Shown piece by piece: positions 8,889 through 17,569 of a stretch of DNA of 64,000 bases. The notes beneath the pieces were generated by a model. That model ran no database searches. It had not been told where the DNA came from and worked only from the letters and a program-made list of their open reading frames with translations. This DNA is from Leptospira broomii serovar Hurstbridge str. 5399 (GTDB taxonomy: Bacteria > Spirochaetota > Leptospiria > Leptospirales > Leptospiraceae): contig NZ_AHMO02000008.1 of NCBI RefSeq assembly GCF_000243715.2, positions 1,785,001 to 1,849,000 of the forward strand, read 5' to 3'. Positions within the stretch are counted from its first letter, which is position 1, and the number at the start of each line of letters is the position of its first letter. The translations under genes were made by a program, and so were the position numbers.

Positions 8889-11488
8889 CTCAATCCTATA
8901 AGTCGGTAAATTTCATTCATATTTACCGAATTTCGGACTCCGGTTGCAAGTCTCTCTAAGCTTGATTCTAATTCATATTTTATGGTCACACCACCCAATG
9001 CATTCATCCCTTTTCGAACTCTGATTTTATCCAGAAAGGAGCGACGAAATTCGTCGGCATCAAAGATTCCATGAATATAAGTACCCCAAATCCTTCCGTT
9101 TCGATTGGAATGTCCTAAATGGATACCTTCTCTAGAAACGACGACGATCGGAATCGAATCTTTTAGCTCGGTGTTTCCGTGATGAATTTCATATCCATAA
9201 ACGACTTTATCGGAAGGTAGATGCTTAGCTCCGACTTGCTTGAGTACTTTTTCTTTCTCTAATGTAGTTTCTATCGGTAATAAGTTCAAACCTATGGTAG
9301 TTCCGGAAGTGGATTCGATTTTATAAGGATCATGTATCTTTGCTCCTAATATCTGATATCCTCCGCAAATTCCGACGATTTCCGTTGCATCGTCCTGTGC
9401 CATTTTAAGGATTTTTTCCGAGAACCCCGAAGTTCTTAAATAGTGCATGTCAGAAGCAACGTTTTTACTTCCCGGCAAGATTAGCACATCCGGGCTACCT
9501 AGTTCCCCTGCAGATTTTACGATTCTCAATCGAACATCTTCTTCCAATCGCAAAGCGTCGACGTCTGTGTGATTGGAAATTCTAGGAGTATCGATCATGG
9601 CTATATCAATCCTGTTTTTTAACGGTGATTCATCGCTTAGTTTTCCCGACTTAAATTCTAAGGAATCTTCTTCCGGCAGGCCTAATCCTTCGAAATGAGG
9701 TATTATTCCAAAGACGGATTTATTAGTATATGTTTTCAGATATTGAATTCCCGGATCCAATAGTTCCGGAATTCCTCGAAAACGATTTATTAGAAATCCT
9801 GAAACTAATTTTCTTTCCCACTCCGCCATCGTTTCGAGGGAACCTACCAAAGCTCCAAAGATTCCTCCGTGATCTATGTTTCCGACCAATAGAACCTTTG
9901 CTTCAGCGTATTGAGCCATTCTCATGTTTACGATATCATTCGCTTTTAGGTTCACTTCGGAAACGCTTCCGGCGCCTTCTAACACGATCACCTCGTATTC
10001 TTCGGAGAGGGAATCGTAGGATTTCATCACTTGCTCGAAGGCTTTCGGCTTGAATTTCGTGTAATCGCGAAAATCCATCGCTTCTATCGGCTTTCCGTTC
10101 AGGATAACCTGCGAATCCTTTTCGCTTGAAGGTTTTAGCAGTATGGGGTTCATTCTGACGTCTGCGGGAACTCCTGCCGCCTGCGCTTGTAGGGCCTGCG
10201 CTCTTCCAATCTCGAATCCATCGACGGTTACAAACGAATTCAAGGCCATGTTTTGCGATTTAAAAGGTGCTACGCCGATCCCATCTTGTCGAAAAATTCT
10301 ACAAAAGGCGGCCGTTAGTAAACTTTTCCCGACATTGGATGCGGTTCCTTGTATCATCAAGGCGGGTTTTTTTCGGGAATGCACATTAGAACTTGAAGGG
10401 ATATTGAAAATTCCTCGAAGTGCGCTAATCAAGGTACGATTATCTTCCGCATTGCGAACGGCTATTCGGAAAAATCCGGACCCTAGTCCGGGAGTCTTCT
10501 CGCAATCACGAATTGATATTTTATGCTTTTCTAATAGTTCTTTTTTTAAATCGGAAACAGAAATTTCCGTCGCGGATAATTTGACGAGAATGAAATTCGT
10601 TTCGCTGGGGAATGCGGTTAATTGCGGAATCGAGTTTAATTGCTCGAAGAACGGTTTTTTCCATCGTTCGAGCGATTTTCTAGATAATTCGAAAAATTTC
10701 GGATCGTCCGCAGCTTTTTCTATAACCGCCGCGGCTAATCGATTCAGCGACCATGGGGGAAGCAAATCGGATAATCGTTCGCAAATATCGGGATCCGCGA
10801 TGCAAATTCCGGCCCTCAAGCCCGGAATCGATAATATTTTTGTTAATGACCGGACGATCGCCATATTATCGGGTCGGTCCTTTCTGAAAGAAATAGCGTT
10901 CGAACAGAAATCTAAAAAAGATTCGTCTATTATCCAGAATGTATTCTTATAACTCTTTGCTAAATTTTCGATCTCTATACGGTTCAAGATTCGACCGGTA
11001 GGATTATTAGGATGTCCTAATATGATTAGTTTCTTTTTATCGGAATTCTGTTTAAGAATCGTTTCGAGTCGGTCGTATTCTAAATCGAAGTTCACTTCTT
11101 TTCGTAATTCAAAATATTGGCATCGAATCGAGTTTTTTTGCAGGACTCGTTCATAATCTCCGTAACTAGGGACTGGAAGAATTGCCAGATCAAACTGGAT
11201 AATTCGCGGTAAGAAGTATAGAAGCTCCGAGGCTCCGTTTCCGAAAACGAGTTCGCTTGCCGGAATTCCCCATCGCGTTTCGAGAGCTGTTTTGACGGCT
11301 TCGTATCGAATATCCGGATAATATGCGAGATTACTGATTTGCGAATTAACTAAAGGGCGAAGCCAATCCGGAAATCCGAGCGGATTCAAGTTAGCCGAAA
11401 AATCTAAGATTTCTTCACGACTGCAATTGAGTTCTTTAGAAAGGGCATCGATATTGCCCCCGTGAGCTTGCATCTCAGATTCGTTCAT
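8885..11488 (-). CDS. cbiP: Fused threonine-phosphate decarboxylase (CobD) - cobyric acid synthase (CbiP/CobQ)
   Basis: A single 867-residue frame encodes two enzymes normally separate. Residues 1-365 are a fold-type I PLP enzyme of the CobD family (SANLNPLGFP, GNGASELLYFLP, HPNNPTGRI, PLP Lys at about 217 in RSLTKILSIPGLRAG), predicted to decarboxylate L-threonine phosphate to aminopropanol phosphate. A short linker (about 362-375, NIPSSSNVHSRKKP) leads to CbiP/CobQ: ATP-binding QGTASNVGKSLL at 380-391, glutaminase Cys at about 708 in VGICGGYQ and His at about 806 in TYIHGIFD. It amidates four side chains of adenosylcobyrinic acid a,c-diamide. No frameshift or internal stop interrupts the join. 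It overlaps cobU by 14 bp and cbiB by 4 bp. Joining the enzymes that make both substrates of CbiB suggests coupled supply; that is inference. Confidence 0.93.
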   Translation of the reverse strand: MNESEMQAHGGNIDALSKELNCSREEILDFSANLNPLGFPDWLRPLVNSQISNLAYYPDIRYEAVKTALETRWGIPASELVFGNGASELLYFLPRIIQFDLAILPVPSYGDYERVLQKNSIRCQYFELRKEVNFDLEYDRLETILKQNSDKKKLIILGHPNNPTGRILNRIEIENLAKSYKNTFWIIDESFLDFCSNAISFRKDRPDNMAIVRSLTKILSIPGLRAGICIADPDICERLSDLLPPWSLNRLAAAVIEKAADDPKFFELSRKSLERWKKPFFEQLNSIPQLTAFPSETNFILVKLSATEISVSDLKKELLEKHKISIRDCEKTPGLGSGFFRIAVRNAEDNRTLISALRGIFNIPSSSNVHSRKKPALMIQGTASNVGKSLLTAAFCRIFRQDGIGVAPFKSQNMALNSFVTVDGFEIGRAQALQAQAAGVPADVRMNPILLKPSSEKDSQVILNGKPIEAMDFRDYTKFKPKAFEQVMKSYDSLSEEYEVIVLEGAGSVSEVNLKANDIVNMRMAQYAEAKVLLVGNIDHGGIFGALVGSLETMAEWERKLVSGFLINRFRGIPELLDPGIQYLKTYTNKSVFGIIPHFEGLGLPEEDSLEFKSGKLSDESPLKNRIDIAMIDTPRISNHTDVDALRLEEDVRLRIVKSAGELGSPDVLILPGSKNVASDMHYLRTSGFSEKILKMAQDDATEIVGICGGYQILGAKIHDPYKIESTSGTTIGLNLLPIETTLEKEKVLKQVGAKHLPSDKVVYGYEIHHGNTELKDSIPIVVVSREGIHLGHSNRNGRIWGTYIHGIFDADEFRRSFLDKIRVRKGMNALGGVTIKYELESSLERLATGVRNSVNMNEIYRLIGLR

Positions 11489-12050
11489 TTTTTACGCCTT
11501 CGCCGGTTTTCAATCGAATCGGAATGCCGCTTATCAATAAGAATACCTCGTCCGCCTCCTTGGCGACGACTTGGTTGCATGTTCCCAATAAATCCCTATA
11601 AATTCTGACAAGAGACGATTCTGGAACCACGCCTAATCCAATTTCATTCGTTACAAAAATAACTTTGCCGGGAAAGCAAGAACGAGCTTCCTCTAAAAAT
11701 TTTACTACAGATCCTCGAACCGAGGGCTCGCTTAGTATCTTACCTTCGTTCTGGGATTTGAATAATTGATTGTTGATCCAAAGACTTAAGCAATCTACCA
11801 CTACGATTTTTTCTTCTTTCGACGATAAATTGCTAAATACATTATGTAAATCTAACGGTTCTTCTATCGTTTCCCAGTTGTGGTCTTTTCTCTCTTCCTG
11901 ATGTTTTCGGATCCGATCATCCATCTCATCGTCGATTTTAGGACAGGTGGCGATAAAAATTTTTCGTCCTACGAATGCATTTCCTTTTTCTAATGCAAAT
12001 CGACTCTTTCCACTCCGGCAGCCGCCTGTAACGAGGCTTATATCGGCCAT
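11475..12050 (-). CDS. cobU: Adenosylcobinamide kinase / adenosylcobinamide-phosphate guanylyltransferase CobU
   Basis: A 191-residue protein matching bifunctional CobU/CobP length (about 180). The P-loop GGCRSGKS is at residues 9-16, the CobU signature DDRIRKHQEERKDHNWETIE with its conserved His is near 45-62, and the guanosine-binding strand IVVVDCLSLWINN and VTNEIGLGVVP follow. It phosphorylates adenosylcobinamide and transfers GMP, activating the corrinoid for lower-ligand attachment. Its start overlaps the upstream phosphatase gene by 13 bp. Cobalamin synthase (cobS) and cobT, which would act next, are not in this window. Confidence 0.95.
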   Translation of the reverse strand: MADISLVTGGCRSGKSRFALEKGNAFVGRKIFIATCPKIDDEMDDRIRKHQEERKDHNWETIEEPLDLHNVFSNLSSKEEKIVVVDCLSLWINNQLFKSQNEGKILSEPSVRGSVVKFLEEARSCFPGKVIFVTNEIGLGVVPESSLVRIYRDLLGTCNQVVAKEADEVFLLISGIPIRLKTGEGVKNERI

Positions 12051-12679
12051 TGTCCCTCCGAAAGTCTTCCGTATCTATTCAAACCGGTAAGTGAAGCGGT
12101 TCCGTTTTTATAAATTTCCAGACTTGAAATAGAACCGCTAAGTAATCGAAACTTTGTATATTCCACCGGAGCCATTCCTAATAGAATGCATATAAGAACG
12201 GACAAAACACCCCCGTGCGAAATCAGCACGATATCGGATCCAAGGGAAAATTCGTTTATAACCAGGTCTTTAACTTGAGAGATTCTTTTCAGAAAAGAGG
12301 AGATTTGTTCCCCCCCAGGAAATTCAAGGGTCGGGTCGAACTCCGAAAATTGACGAAAATTATCCGGAAATAAACGATGTATCTCTCCAAAAGAACGATT
12401 TTTCCATATTCCGAAATTAAGTTCTTCTAATTCGCTTAATAACGTTGCCGAAATTTTATCGCTAAATCCCATATTGCCCCATGTATCAGTACAGCATAAT
12501 GAAGGACTTATGAGGAAAATGGTTTCATTTTCGGTTAAATATCGTGAAAGCTCGATGCCTAAGTTTTTTGCCTCAAGTTTTCCCTCCGGAGAAAGAGATA
12601 AATTATCGTTTCCAGGGAAGCAGCGTTTATTATCGCCGATTGTCCAAGGATGGCGTATTAGAAAAAGAGAACGTTTCAT
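12038..12679 (-). CDS. Histidine phosphatase of the cobalamin operon (atypical RHP motif)
   Basis: A 213-residue histidine phosphatase superfamily member. The N-terminal catalytic motif reads FLIRHPWT instead of the common RHGET, with NLSLSPEGKLEAKNLG, LEELNFGIWKNRSFGEI and the second catalytic His in VLISHGGVLSVLI. Both His residues and the Arg after the first beta strand are therefore retained. It lies between cbiZ (4-bp overlap upstream) and cobU (13-bp overlap downstream), so a nucleotide-loop phosphatase role (alpha-ribazole phosphate or adenosylcobalamin phosphate) is likely. A second, more canonical member ends the operon. Confidence 0.82.
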   Translation of the reverse strand: MKRSLFLIRHPWTIGDNKRCFPGNDNLSLSPEGKLEAKNLGIELSRYLTENETIFLISPSLCCTDTWGNMGFSDKISATLLSELEELNFGIWKNRSFGEIHRLFPDNFRQFSEFDPTLEFPGGEQISSFLKRISQVKDLVINEFSLGSDIVLISHGGVLSVLICILLGMAPVEYTKFRLLSGSISSLEIYKNGTASLTGLNRYGRLSEGQWPI

Positions 12680-13365
12680 TTTTTACCGACGTTCGTTTTT
12701 GCCAGTTTCCATTTCTGAACCCCCGCTTCCACTGCTTGGTGTACCGAACTTCCGATTAGATGACCGATGTCTGTATGTTTTCCCGCATAAATTCGAGTCT
12801 TATCATTTTCAGGAGATGCGATTCCGATACAATCAGTTCCCGTTCCGGTGGCCGATTGGAAACCGGAGAGACTCGGAATATCTCCTTCTAAAATCGCGAG
12901 GGTTCTTGCTTCGGCAGCTATCGAGATTGCCTCGATTGACGCAGGAAGATTTAAGGGAACGGAAGTTTGAACGAGCAAATTAACTGTACCGTAATTTTGA
13001 TGGAAGAGCGGCAGTTCTCCAACTCGTAAGGCATTTCCTAAACCGACAGTCGCAATGCAGCGGACCCACAAATCTTTAATTCTACAAATTCTTTCCGTAT
13101 AAGCGAACAGAGAGGCGCTGGTTAAAAAGCCTAGACTCTGTACATCACGTCCCGTTTCAATAAGACGATTGCGATAGTGCTCGGACGGATTCACTCCGGG
13201 AGGTAAATCATCGTTGCATACGCGAAGCCAAGTCGCGTGTCTAATTCTAGTCCAGCCTCCGCCTAGGACCGTCCAACTCAATGCTAAATGCGTTTCTTTC
13301 AGGTCTATATCCAACCATGTTCCGTCGGTTTGAATTATAGATCGTTCATGTCCGAGCGTTTTCAA
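12676..13365 (-). CDS. cbiZ: Adenosylcobinamide amidohydrolase CbiZ
   Basis: A 229-residue protein of the CbiZ family, which removes the aminopropanol arm from adenosylcobinamide (or adenosylpseudocobalamin) to give adenosylcobyric acid for re-use through CbiB. Signature segments are LGGGWTRIRHATWLRVCN near 34-50, GFLTSASL near 98, and the conserved C-terminal block TGTGTDCIGIASPE plus YAGKHTDIGHLIGSSV near 175-210. Overlaps of 4 bp with both neighbours place it firmly in the operon. Its presence beside a complete-looking ring pathway suggests corrinoid remodelling in addition to synthesis, as shown for other CbiZ-containing bacteria. Confidence 0.9.
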   Translation of the reverse strand: MKTLGHERSIIQTDGTWLDIDLKETHLALSWTVLGGGWTRIRHATWLRVCNDDLPPGVNPSEHYRNRLIETGRDVQSLGFLTSASLFAYTERICRIKDLWVRCIATVGLGNALRVGELPLFHQNYGTVNLLVQTSVPLNLPASIEAISIAAEARTLAILEGDIPSLSGFQSATGTGTDCIGIASPENDKTRIYAGKHTDIGHLIGSSVHQAVEAGVQKWKLAKTNVGKK

Positions 13366-14750
13366 GACGGTATCCTAACACAGGCAGCTACGAAATTCTC
13401 GGGAATGCTTGGATTAGATGCCCAGTGAGCATGCACATAAGATCCTAATATGTTTCGATCCGAATAACCTTCCGAAGAAGTAGTTTCGCCCTTTCTTTTT
13501 CGAATTCTATAAAGTAGTTTTACGTTTTTATGTTCTTTGACCTCTAAGCTTGAATATCGAAATTGATGGCCCCGGAACCTAGTGCCGGCTGATCCTAAGA
13601 AGGATGTTTCTTCGGTACTCACTTCCGTATAGCCTAATGCCTGCAATTTTTCGTGCATTCTGACTTTTGCTGGAATTAATCCCACCATCGAAAAAGAATT
13701 TCCGTTTACTGTCTCTATTTCCTCCGATAAATACATAAGTCCTCCGCATTCCGCATATATCGGGCGTCCATTCATTCCGAATTCATAAATTTCTTTTAGA
13801 AGAGTTCTGTTGGATGACAAGGCTTCGGCGAATAGCTCCGGATAACCGCCTCCGATATAGAGACCGTCTATTTTCGGCAATTTAGAATCGGAAATCGGAG
13901 AGAAGGGAATTAGTTCGGCTCCGGCCATCTCTAACCTTCGTAAATTATCTTCATAATAGAAATGAAATGCATTATCCTTTGCAAGTCCGATCCTGCATTT
14001 GTATGAAGTCTTCGATCGATTGACTTTTAATTCGGAAGCGATAGGCTTGTAAAGCTTTTCCGATGCAATCTTCCAGATTCTATCTAAATCAAACCAAGTT
14101 TCGCATAAGTCCGCCCAATAAGCCAATTTATCGTCGCCTATTCCCGCTTCCTGTGCACTACGGAGTCCCAAATGCCTTTCTGGAAATGAATGTTCTGGAG
14201 ATTTGGGAAACCCTCCGACTAACGGGAGGAAGGGATCCAATGCGGATCTTAAAATTTCACGATGGTTTTCCGTGCCGATAAAATTGGCGATAACTCCGCT
14301 TACTTCTAAACTCGTATCAAAATTTTTTAATCCTAGAACTAACGGGGCAATCGTTCGAGCCATCCCTCTTGCATCCAATACGATCAGTGTAGGTGCCTCT
14401 AACCATTTGGCTATTTCTGCGCTCGAGCCTGCGTCTCCTGTAGGAGAGGCTCCGTCAAAGAGCCCCATGACGCCTTCGATTATCGCTATATCGCTTTCTG
14501 CACTTGCCGCTTGAAAGGTTTTTAATACGGCTTCTTTCCCCATTAACCATCCGTCTAAGTTTTGGCAAGTTACTCCGGCGACTAACGTGTGGTATGTCGG
14601 GTCTAAATAATCGGGTCCACATTTGAACGTTGAAACTCTGAGACCGCGTTTTCTGAAAGCCTGCGAAAGCGCGAGCACGGTAGTGGTTTTACCTACCCCG
14701 CTACCGGTCCCCGCAATTAGAATTCTAGGAATGCTCGGTGATTTTTCCAA
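13362..14750 (-). CDS. cbiA: Cobyrinic acid a,c-diamide synthase CbiA
   Basis: A 462-residue ATP- and glutamine-dependent amidotransferase that amidates the a and c side chains of cobyrinic acid. The ATP-binding motif AGTGSGVGKTTTVLAL is at 11-26, then FKCGPDYLDPTYH, EGVMGLFDG, and the class I glutaminase domain with nucleophile Cys in YAECGGLMYLSEEI (about 335) and His in GSYVHAHWASNP near the end. Length is typical. It is followed by cobO after 8 bp, the enzyme that adenosylates its product. Confidence 0.96.
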   Translation of the reverse strand: MEKSPSIPRILIAGTGSGVGKTTTVLALSQAFRKRGLRVSTFKCGPDYLDPTYHTLVAGVTCQNLDGWLMGKEAVLKTFQAASAESDIAIIEGVMGLFDGASPTGDAGSSAEIAKWLEAPTLIVLDARGMARTIAPLVLGLKNFDTSLEVSGVIANFIGTENHREILRSALDPFLPLVGGFPKSPEHSFPERHLGLRSAQEAGIGDDKLAYWADLCETWFDLDRIWKIASEKLYKPIASELKVNRSKTSYKCRIGLAKDNAFHFYYEDNLRRLEMAGAELIPFSPISDSKLPKIDGLYIGGGYPELFAEALSSNRTLLKEIYEFGMNGRPIYAECGGLMYLSEEIETVNGNSFSMVGLIPAKVRMHEKLQALGYTEVSTEETSFLGSAGTRFRGHQFRYSSLEVKEHKNVKLLYRIRKRKGETTSSEGYSDRNILGSYVHAHWASNPSIPENFVAACVRIPS

Positions 14751-14758
14751 TTGTCCTC

Positions 14759-15295
14759 TTAGAAATCGATTCCAGCCTGGGCTTTTATTCCGATTTGAAA
14801 CGGATGCTTTACTGCTTCAATTTTACTTACAAGATCCGCCTGCTCCAGTAGAAGTTCCGGACAATTTCTTCCGGTTAAAACGATATGAACGTGAGAAGGA
14901 CGCGTTTTAAAAACATCGGAAGCTTCTTTTACGTCTATCCAACCGAAATGAAATGCATAGGTAATTTCGTCCAAAACAACGAGCGCATGATCTCCCCCTA
15001 AAATCATCTTTTTGGATAACTCCCAAGCTGCGAGGGCGGCTTTTTTATCCTTATCTAAGTCTTCGCTATCCCAGGTGAACCCGAGACCCATAACATAAAA
15101 ATCTAATTCAGGAATCGTTTTGGCGAATTTTCTTTCACCCGTTTCCCACTTTCCTTTGATGAATTGCACGATCCCGCAACGCATGCCACGTCCTAAAGCA
15201 CGGAATATCATTCCTAATGCGGCAGTGGTTTTGCCTTTTCCTTCCCCGGTATTAACGATCATTAATCCGCGACGTTCTTTAGACGAAAGTTCCAT
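14759..15295 (-). CDS. cobO: Cob(I)yrinic acid a,c-diamide adenosyltransferase CobO/CobA
   Basis: A 178-residue ATP:corrinoid adenosyltransferase of the CobA/CobO type. It has the P-loop NTGEGKGKTTAALGMIFRAL at about 15-34, GIVQFIKGKWETGE, the Walker B-like VVLDEITYAFHFGWI near 110-124 and HIVLTGRNCPELLLEQADL. It transfers the 5'-deoxyadenosyl group to the Co(I) form, so it needs a Co(II) reductase; the FNR-like protein upstream in the operon is one candidate. The gene is 2 bp from cbiF. Confidence 0.96.
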   Translation of the reverse strand: MELSSKERRGLMIVNTGEGKGKTTAALGMIFRALGRGMRCGIVQFIKGKWETGERKFAKTIPELDFYVMGLGFTWDSEDLDKDKKAALAAWELSKKMILGGDHALVVLDEITYAFHFGWIDVKEASDVFKTRPSHVHIVLTGRNCPELLLEQADLVSKIEAVKHPFQIGIKAQAGIDF

Positions 15296-15297
15296 GT

Positions 15298-16095
15298 TTA
15301 ACCAGGTAGAGGTGAATCGATCGAAACCGATTTTTGCAGTTTCGTTTTCTTCCTAAATTTATGGGAAAAATCGGGAGAATATAGTCGAGAATCTGCGAAG
15401 TCGTGGCAGTTCAAAACTCGTCCGACAAATACGATTGCGGTCGCATTGATCTTTTCCGCTTTAGCTTTTTCTGAAATATCAGACAATGTTCCTAAGACGA
15501 TTTTTTGTTCCGGCCAGGAGGCTTTTTGAACTATTGCAACGGGGCAATCCTCTCCGTAGTAAGGCAATAGCTGCTCCGTGATTTTTCTTAAAAGAAGTGC
15601 GCTCAAGAAAAATACGAGGGTTGCTCCGGATTGCGCTAAAACTTCCAATTTTTCTTTCGGAGGCATCGGTGTTCGGCCTTCCGCTCGAGTGATAATGACC
15701 GTTTGCGATACTTCAGGGAGAGTAAGTTCCTTGCCTAAAGCCGCCGCAGCCGCAGTGAAAGAAGATACCCCAGGAATGATTTCATAAGGAATTCCTAATT
15801 CATCCATTCTTCGCATCTGCTCTGCCGTCGATCCGAAAATGGCAGGATCCCCGGTATGAACTCGGGCGACATCCTGGTCTTTTTCAAATGCCTCCCTTAA
15901 AACTTGAATGATTTCATCCAATGTCATGCCGGAGGAATCGATTATCTTCGCCTCGGGATTCGCCATGGCGATTACTCTCTCCGGAACTAAGGAACCGGTA
16001 TAAAGGACGATAGGACTCGTTTCGATTCTCTTTGCTCCTTTAATAGTTATTAGTTCCGGATCTCCCGGTCCGGCGCCGATGATATACACTTTCAT
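15298..16095 (-). CDS. cbiF: Cobalt-precorrin-4 C11-methyltransferase CbiF/CobM
   Basis: A 265-residue SAM-dependent tetrapyrrole methylase. The N-terminal loop MKVYIIGAGPGDPELITIKG, the catalytic-region VARVHTGDPAIFGSTAEQM and EIIPGVSSFTAAAAALGKEL are CbiF/CobM signatures, and the mid-region VIITRAEGRTPMP is characteristic of C11 methyltransferases. It methylates C11 of cobalt-precorrin-4. Length is typical. Ten bases separate it from cbiH. Confidence 0.95.
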   Translation of the reverse strand: MKVYIIGAGPGDPELITIKGAKRIETSPIVLYTGSLVPERVIAMANPEAKIIDSSGMTLDEIIQVLREAFEKDQDVARVHTGDPAIFGSTAEQMRRMDELGIPYEIIPGVSSFTAAAAALGKELTLPEVSQTVIITRAEGRTPMPPKEKLEVLAQSGATLVFFLSALLLRKITEQLLPYYGEDCPVAIVQKASWPEQKIVLGTLSDISEKAKAEKINATAIVFVGRVLNCHDFADSRLYSPDFSHKFRKKTKLQKSVSIDSPLPG

Positions 16096-16105
16096 AATAA
16101 TTTTC

Positions 16106-17569
16106 TCATGAACATTTTAATACTTCGTCTCGAACAATTGTCCAAATCGGTTTCGGTAGCGACGGTAGCCAACTTAAGTCCCAATACTCCGATTGATTCC
16201 AAATAACTTTATCGCTGGAATCCTCTAGCAAAGCCGTAATTCTCTCGCTAATGGACGAATTACGATGCACTGCAAATCTTTCGTAAAGATCGTCGGGAGT
16301 CGTTTTGGAGGGAACTAAGAATTGGAAAGAATTTGTTCGCGCAAGATTCAAATCCGCTACGTTAAGTTTGGTCCAACGTGTATGCTCCTCGGCATAGGAA
16401 AAACCGAAATCTTCGAATTGGCAGGGTCGCTTTAGCTTGCCGATTAAATAATATTCTTCTTTCGATTCGTATAAAAGAGCGCCGGCAAGTCTTCCTATCT
16501 TGCCGAAATCCTTAATTTCTTCTCCCGGTATTAGAGTTTTGGTCGGAGACGATTTAACGGATTGGACGAATCGCAAAGCATTTAAAGCGGAAGCAACCGA
16601 GGAATCCCGTTCGAAGCGCTCGAGATTCTTGTCTTCGATTATCGGTTCTTCCGGCTCCAATACGGAGGTATCGGCTCGAACGAATGCATTTGATATTTTA
16701 GTAATATTTAAAGTTCTTTCTCCGTCCGGAGTATTCGATTTTTCCGATAAATCGCCTTCAGTTCTCAGAGAAAATCCTTTTCTCTGACCGTTTTGAACTT
16801 CACCGCTCTTTAAAGAATATTTGTTCGAGTAGCCTCTAGGAGTTACGAAAAATCCCTCATAGATAAAGCTATTGGACGATCCGATGATTACCGTGGTATT
16901 CATACCGATTTCGAAATCTAAAAAATGATCCAAATCGGATAACACGACGCTTTGTTGTTTGCGATAAGCACTCTTGATAAGTGCAACGGGAGTGTTACCG
17001 GGCCTGTATTGACCTATAATGCGAGTTGCTTCCAGTATTTGTCTCTGCCTCCGCCCCGAGGCCGGATTGTACAGTGAAATAACGAAGTCTCCTCTAGCGG
17101 CGGAGTCGATTCGCTTTTCGATGATTGGCCACGGAGTGAGGAGATCCGAAAGAGAAATTCGGCAAGAATCATGCACCAAAGGAGCTCCCACAAGGGACGC
17201 GCAGGAATTATCCGCGCTGATTCCAGGAAAGATTCGTATTTCTGGAGAATCCCCTCGCTTCCATCCGATTTTTCGTAAAACTTCGAACACTAAGCCTGCC
17301 ATTCCATAAACACCCGCATCACCGGACGAAATGAGAGCGACTTTTTTACCATCTGCGGCGGCCTCAACAGCGGCCTGAGCCCGCCCTATCTCCTCGGTCA
17401 TTCCCGTTCTTGTTACTTGCTTGCCCGTTAAAAGATGACGGACCAAACCGATATAGGTCGAGTAGCCGATAACATATTCCGCTTCGTGAATCGCTTCGAG
17501 TGCTGCAGGCGTGATATGCTCGTCTCTTCCGGGACCGATTCCGACTAAATTTAGCTTTCCATATTTCAT
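16106..17569 (-). CDS. cbiH: Cobalt-precorrin-3 C17-methyltransferase CbiH/CobJ with unusual C-terminal extension
   Basis: Residues 1 to about 245 are a complete tetrapyrrole methylase: LVGIGPGRDEHITPAALEAI, ISSGDAGVYGMAGLVFEV, IFPGISADNSCASLVGAPL and NPASGRRQRQILEA are CbiH/CobJ signatures for ring contraction and C17 methylation. The protein continues to 487 residues, roughly twice the usual length. The extra 240 residues begin with a polar linker and contain a compact-looking domain (GKIGRLAGALLYESKEEYYL, then CQFEDFGFSYAEEHTRWTKL). They have only two or three Cys and no CxxC pairs, so this is not the iron-sulfur extension known in CbiH60-type proteins. I do not recognise it. The gene overlaps cbiG by 4 bp. 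Confidence 0.92.
   Translation of the reverse strand: MKYGKLNLVGIGPGRDEHITPAALEAIHEAEYVIGYSTYIGLVRHLLTGKQVTRTGMTEEIGRAQAAVEAAADGKKVALISSGDAGVYGMAGLVFEVLRKIGWKRGDSPEIRIFPGISADNSCASLVGAPLVHDSCRISLSDLLTPWPIIEKRIDSAARGDFVISLYNPASGRRQRQILEATRIIGQYRPGNTPVALIKSAYRKQQSVVLSDLDHFLDFEIGMNTTVIIGSSNSFIYEGFFVTPRGYSNKYSLKSGEVQNGQRKGFSLRTEGDLSEKSNTPDGERTLNITKISNAFVRADTSVLEPEEPIIEDKNLERFERDSSVASALNALRFVQSVKSSPTKTLIPGEEIKDFGKIGRLAGALLYESKEEYYLIGKLKRPCQFEDFGFSYAEEHTRWTKLNVADLNLARTNSFQFLVPSKTTPDDLYERFAVHRNSSISERITALLEDSSDKVIWNQSEYWDLSWLPSLPKPIWTIVRDEVLKCS

Noticed and set aside
10143..10952. Long (269-codon) plus-strand open frame inside the cobD-cbiP fusion
   Set aside because: Exactly antiparallel to a strongly conserved enzyme gene; it is a shadow of its codon pattern.
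8885..11488. Idea that the fused cobD-cbiP gene is an assembly artefact
   Set aside because: The reading frame is continuous across the linker, both halves keep their catalytic residues, and both neighbours overlap it in frame-consistent fashion.
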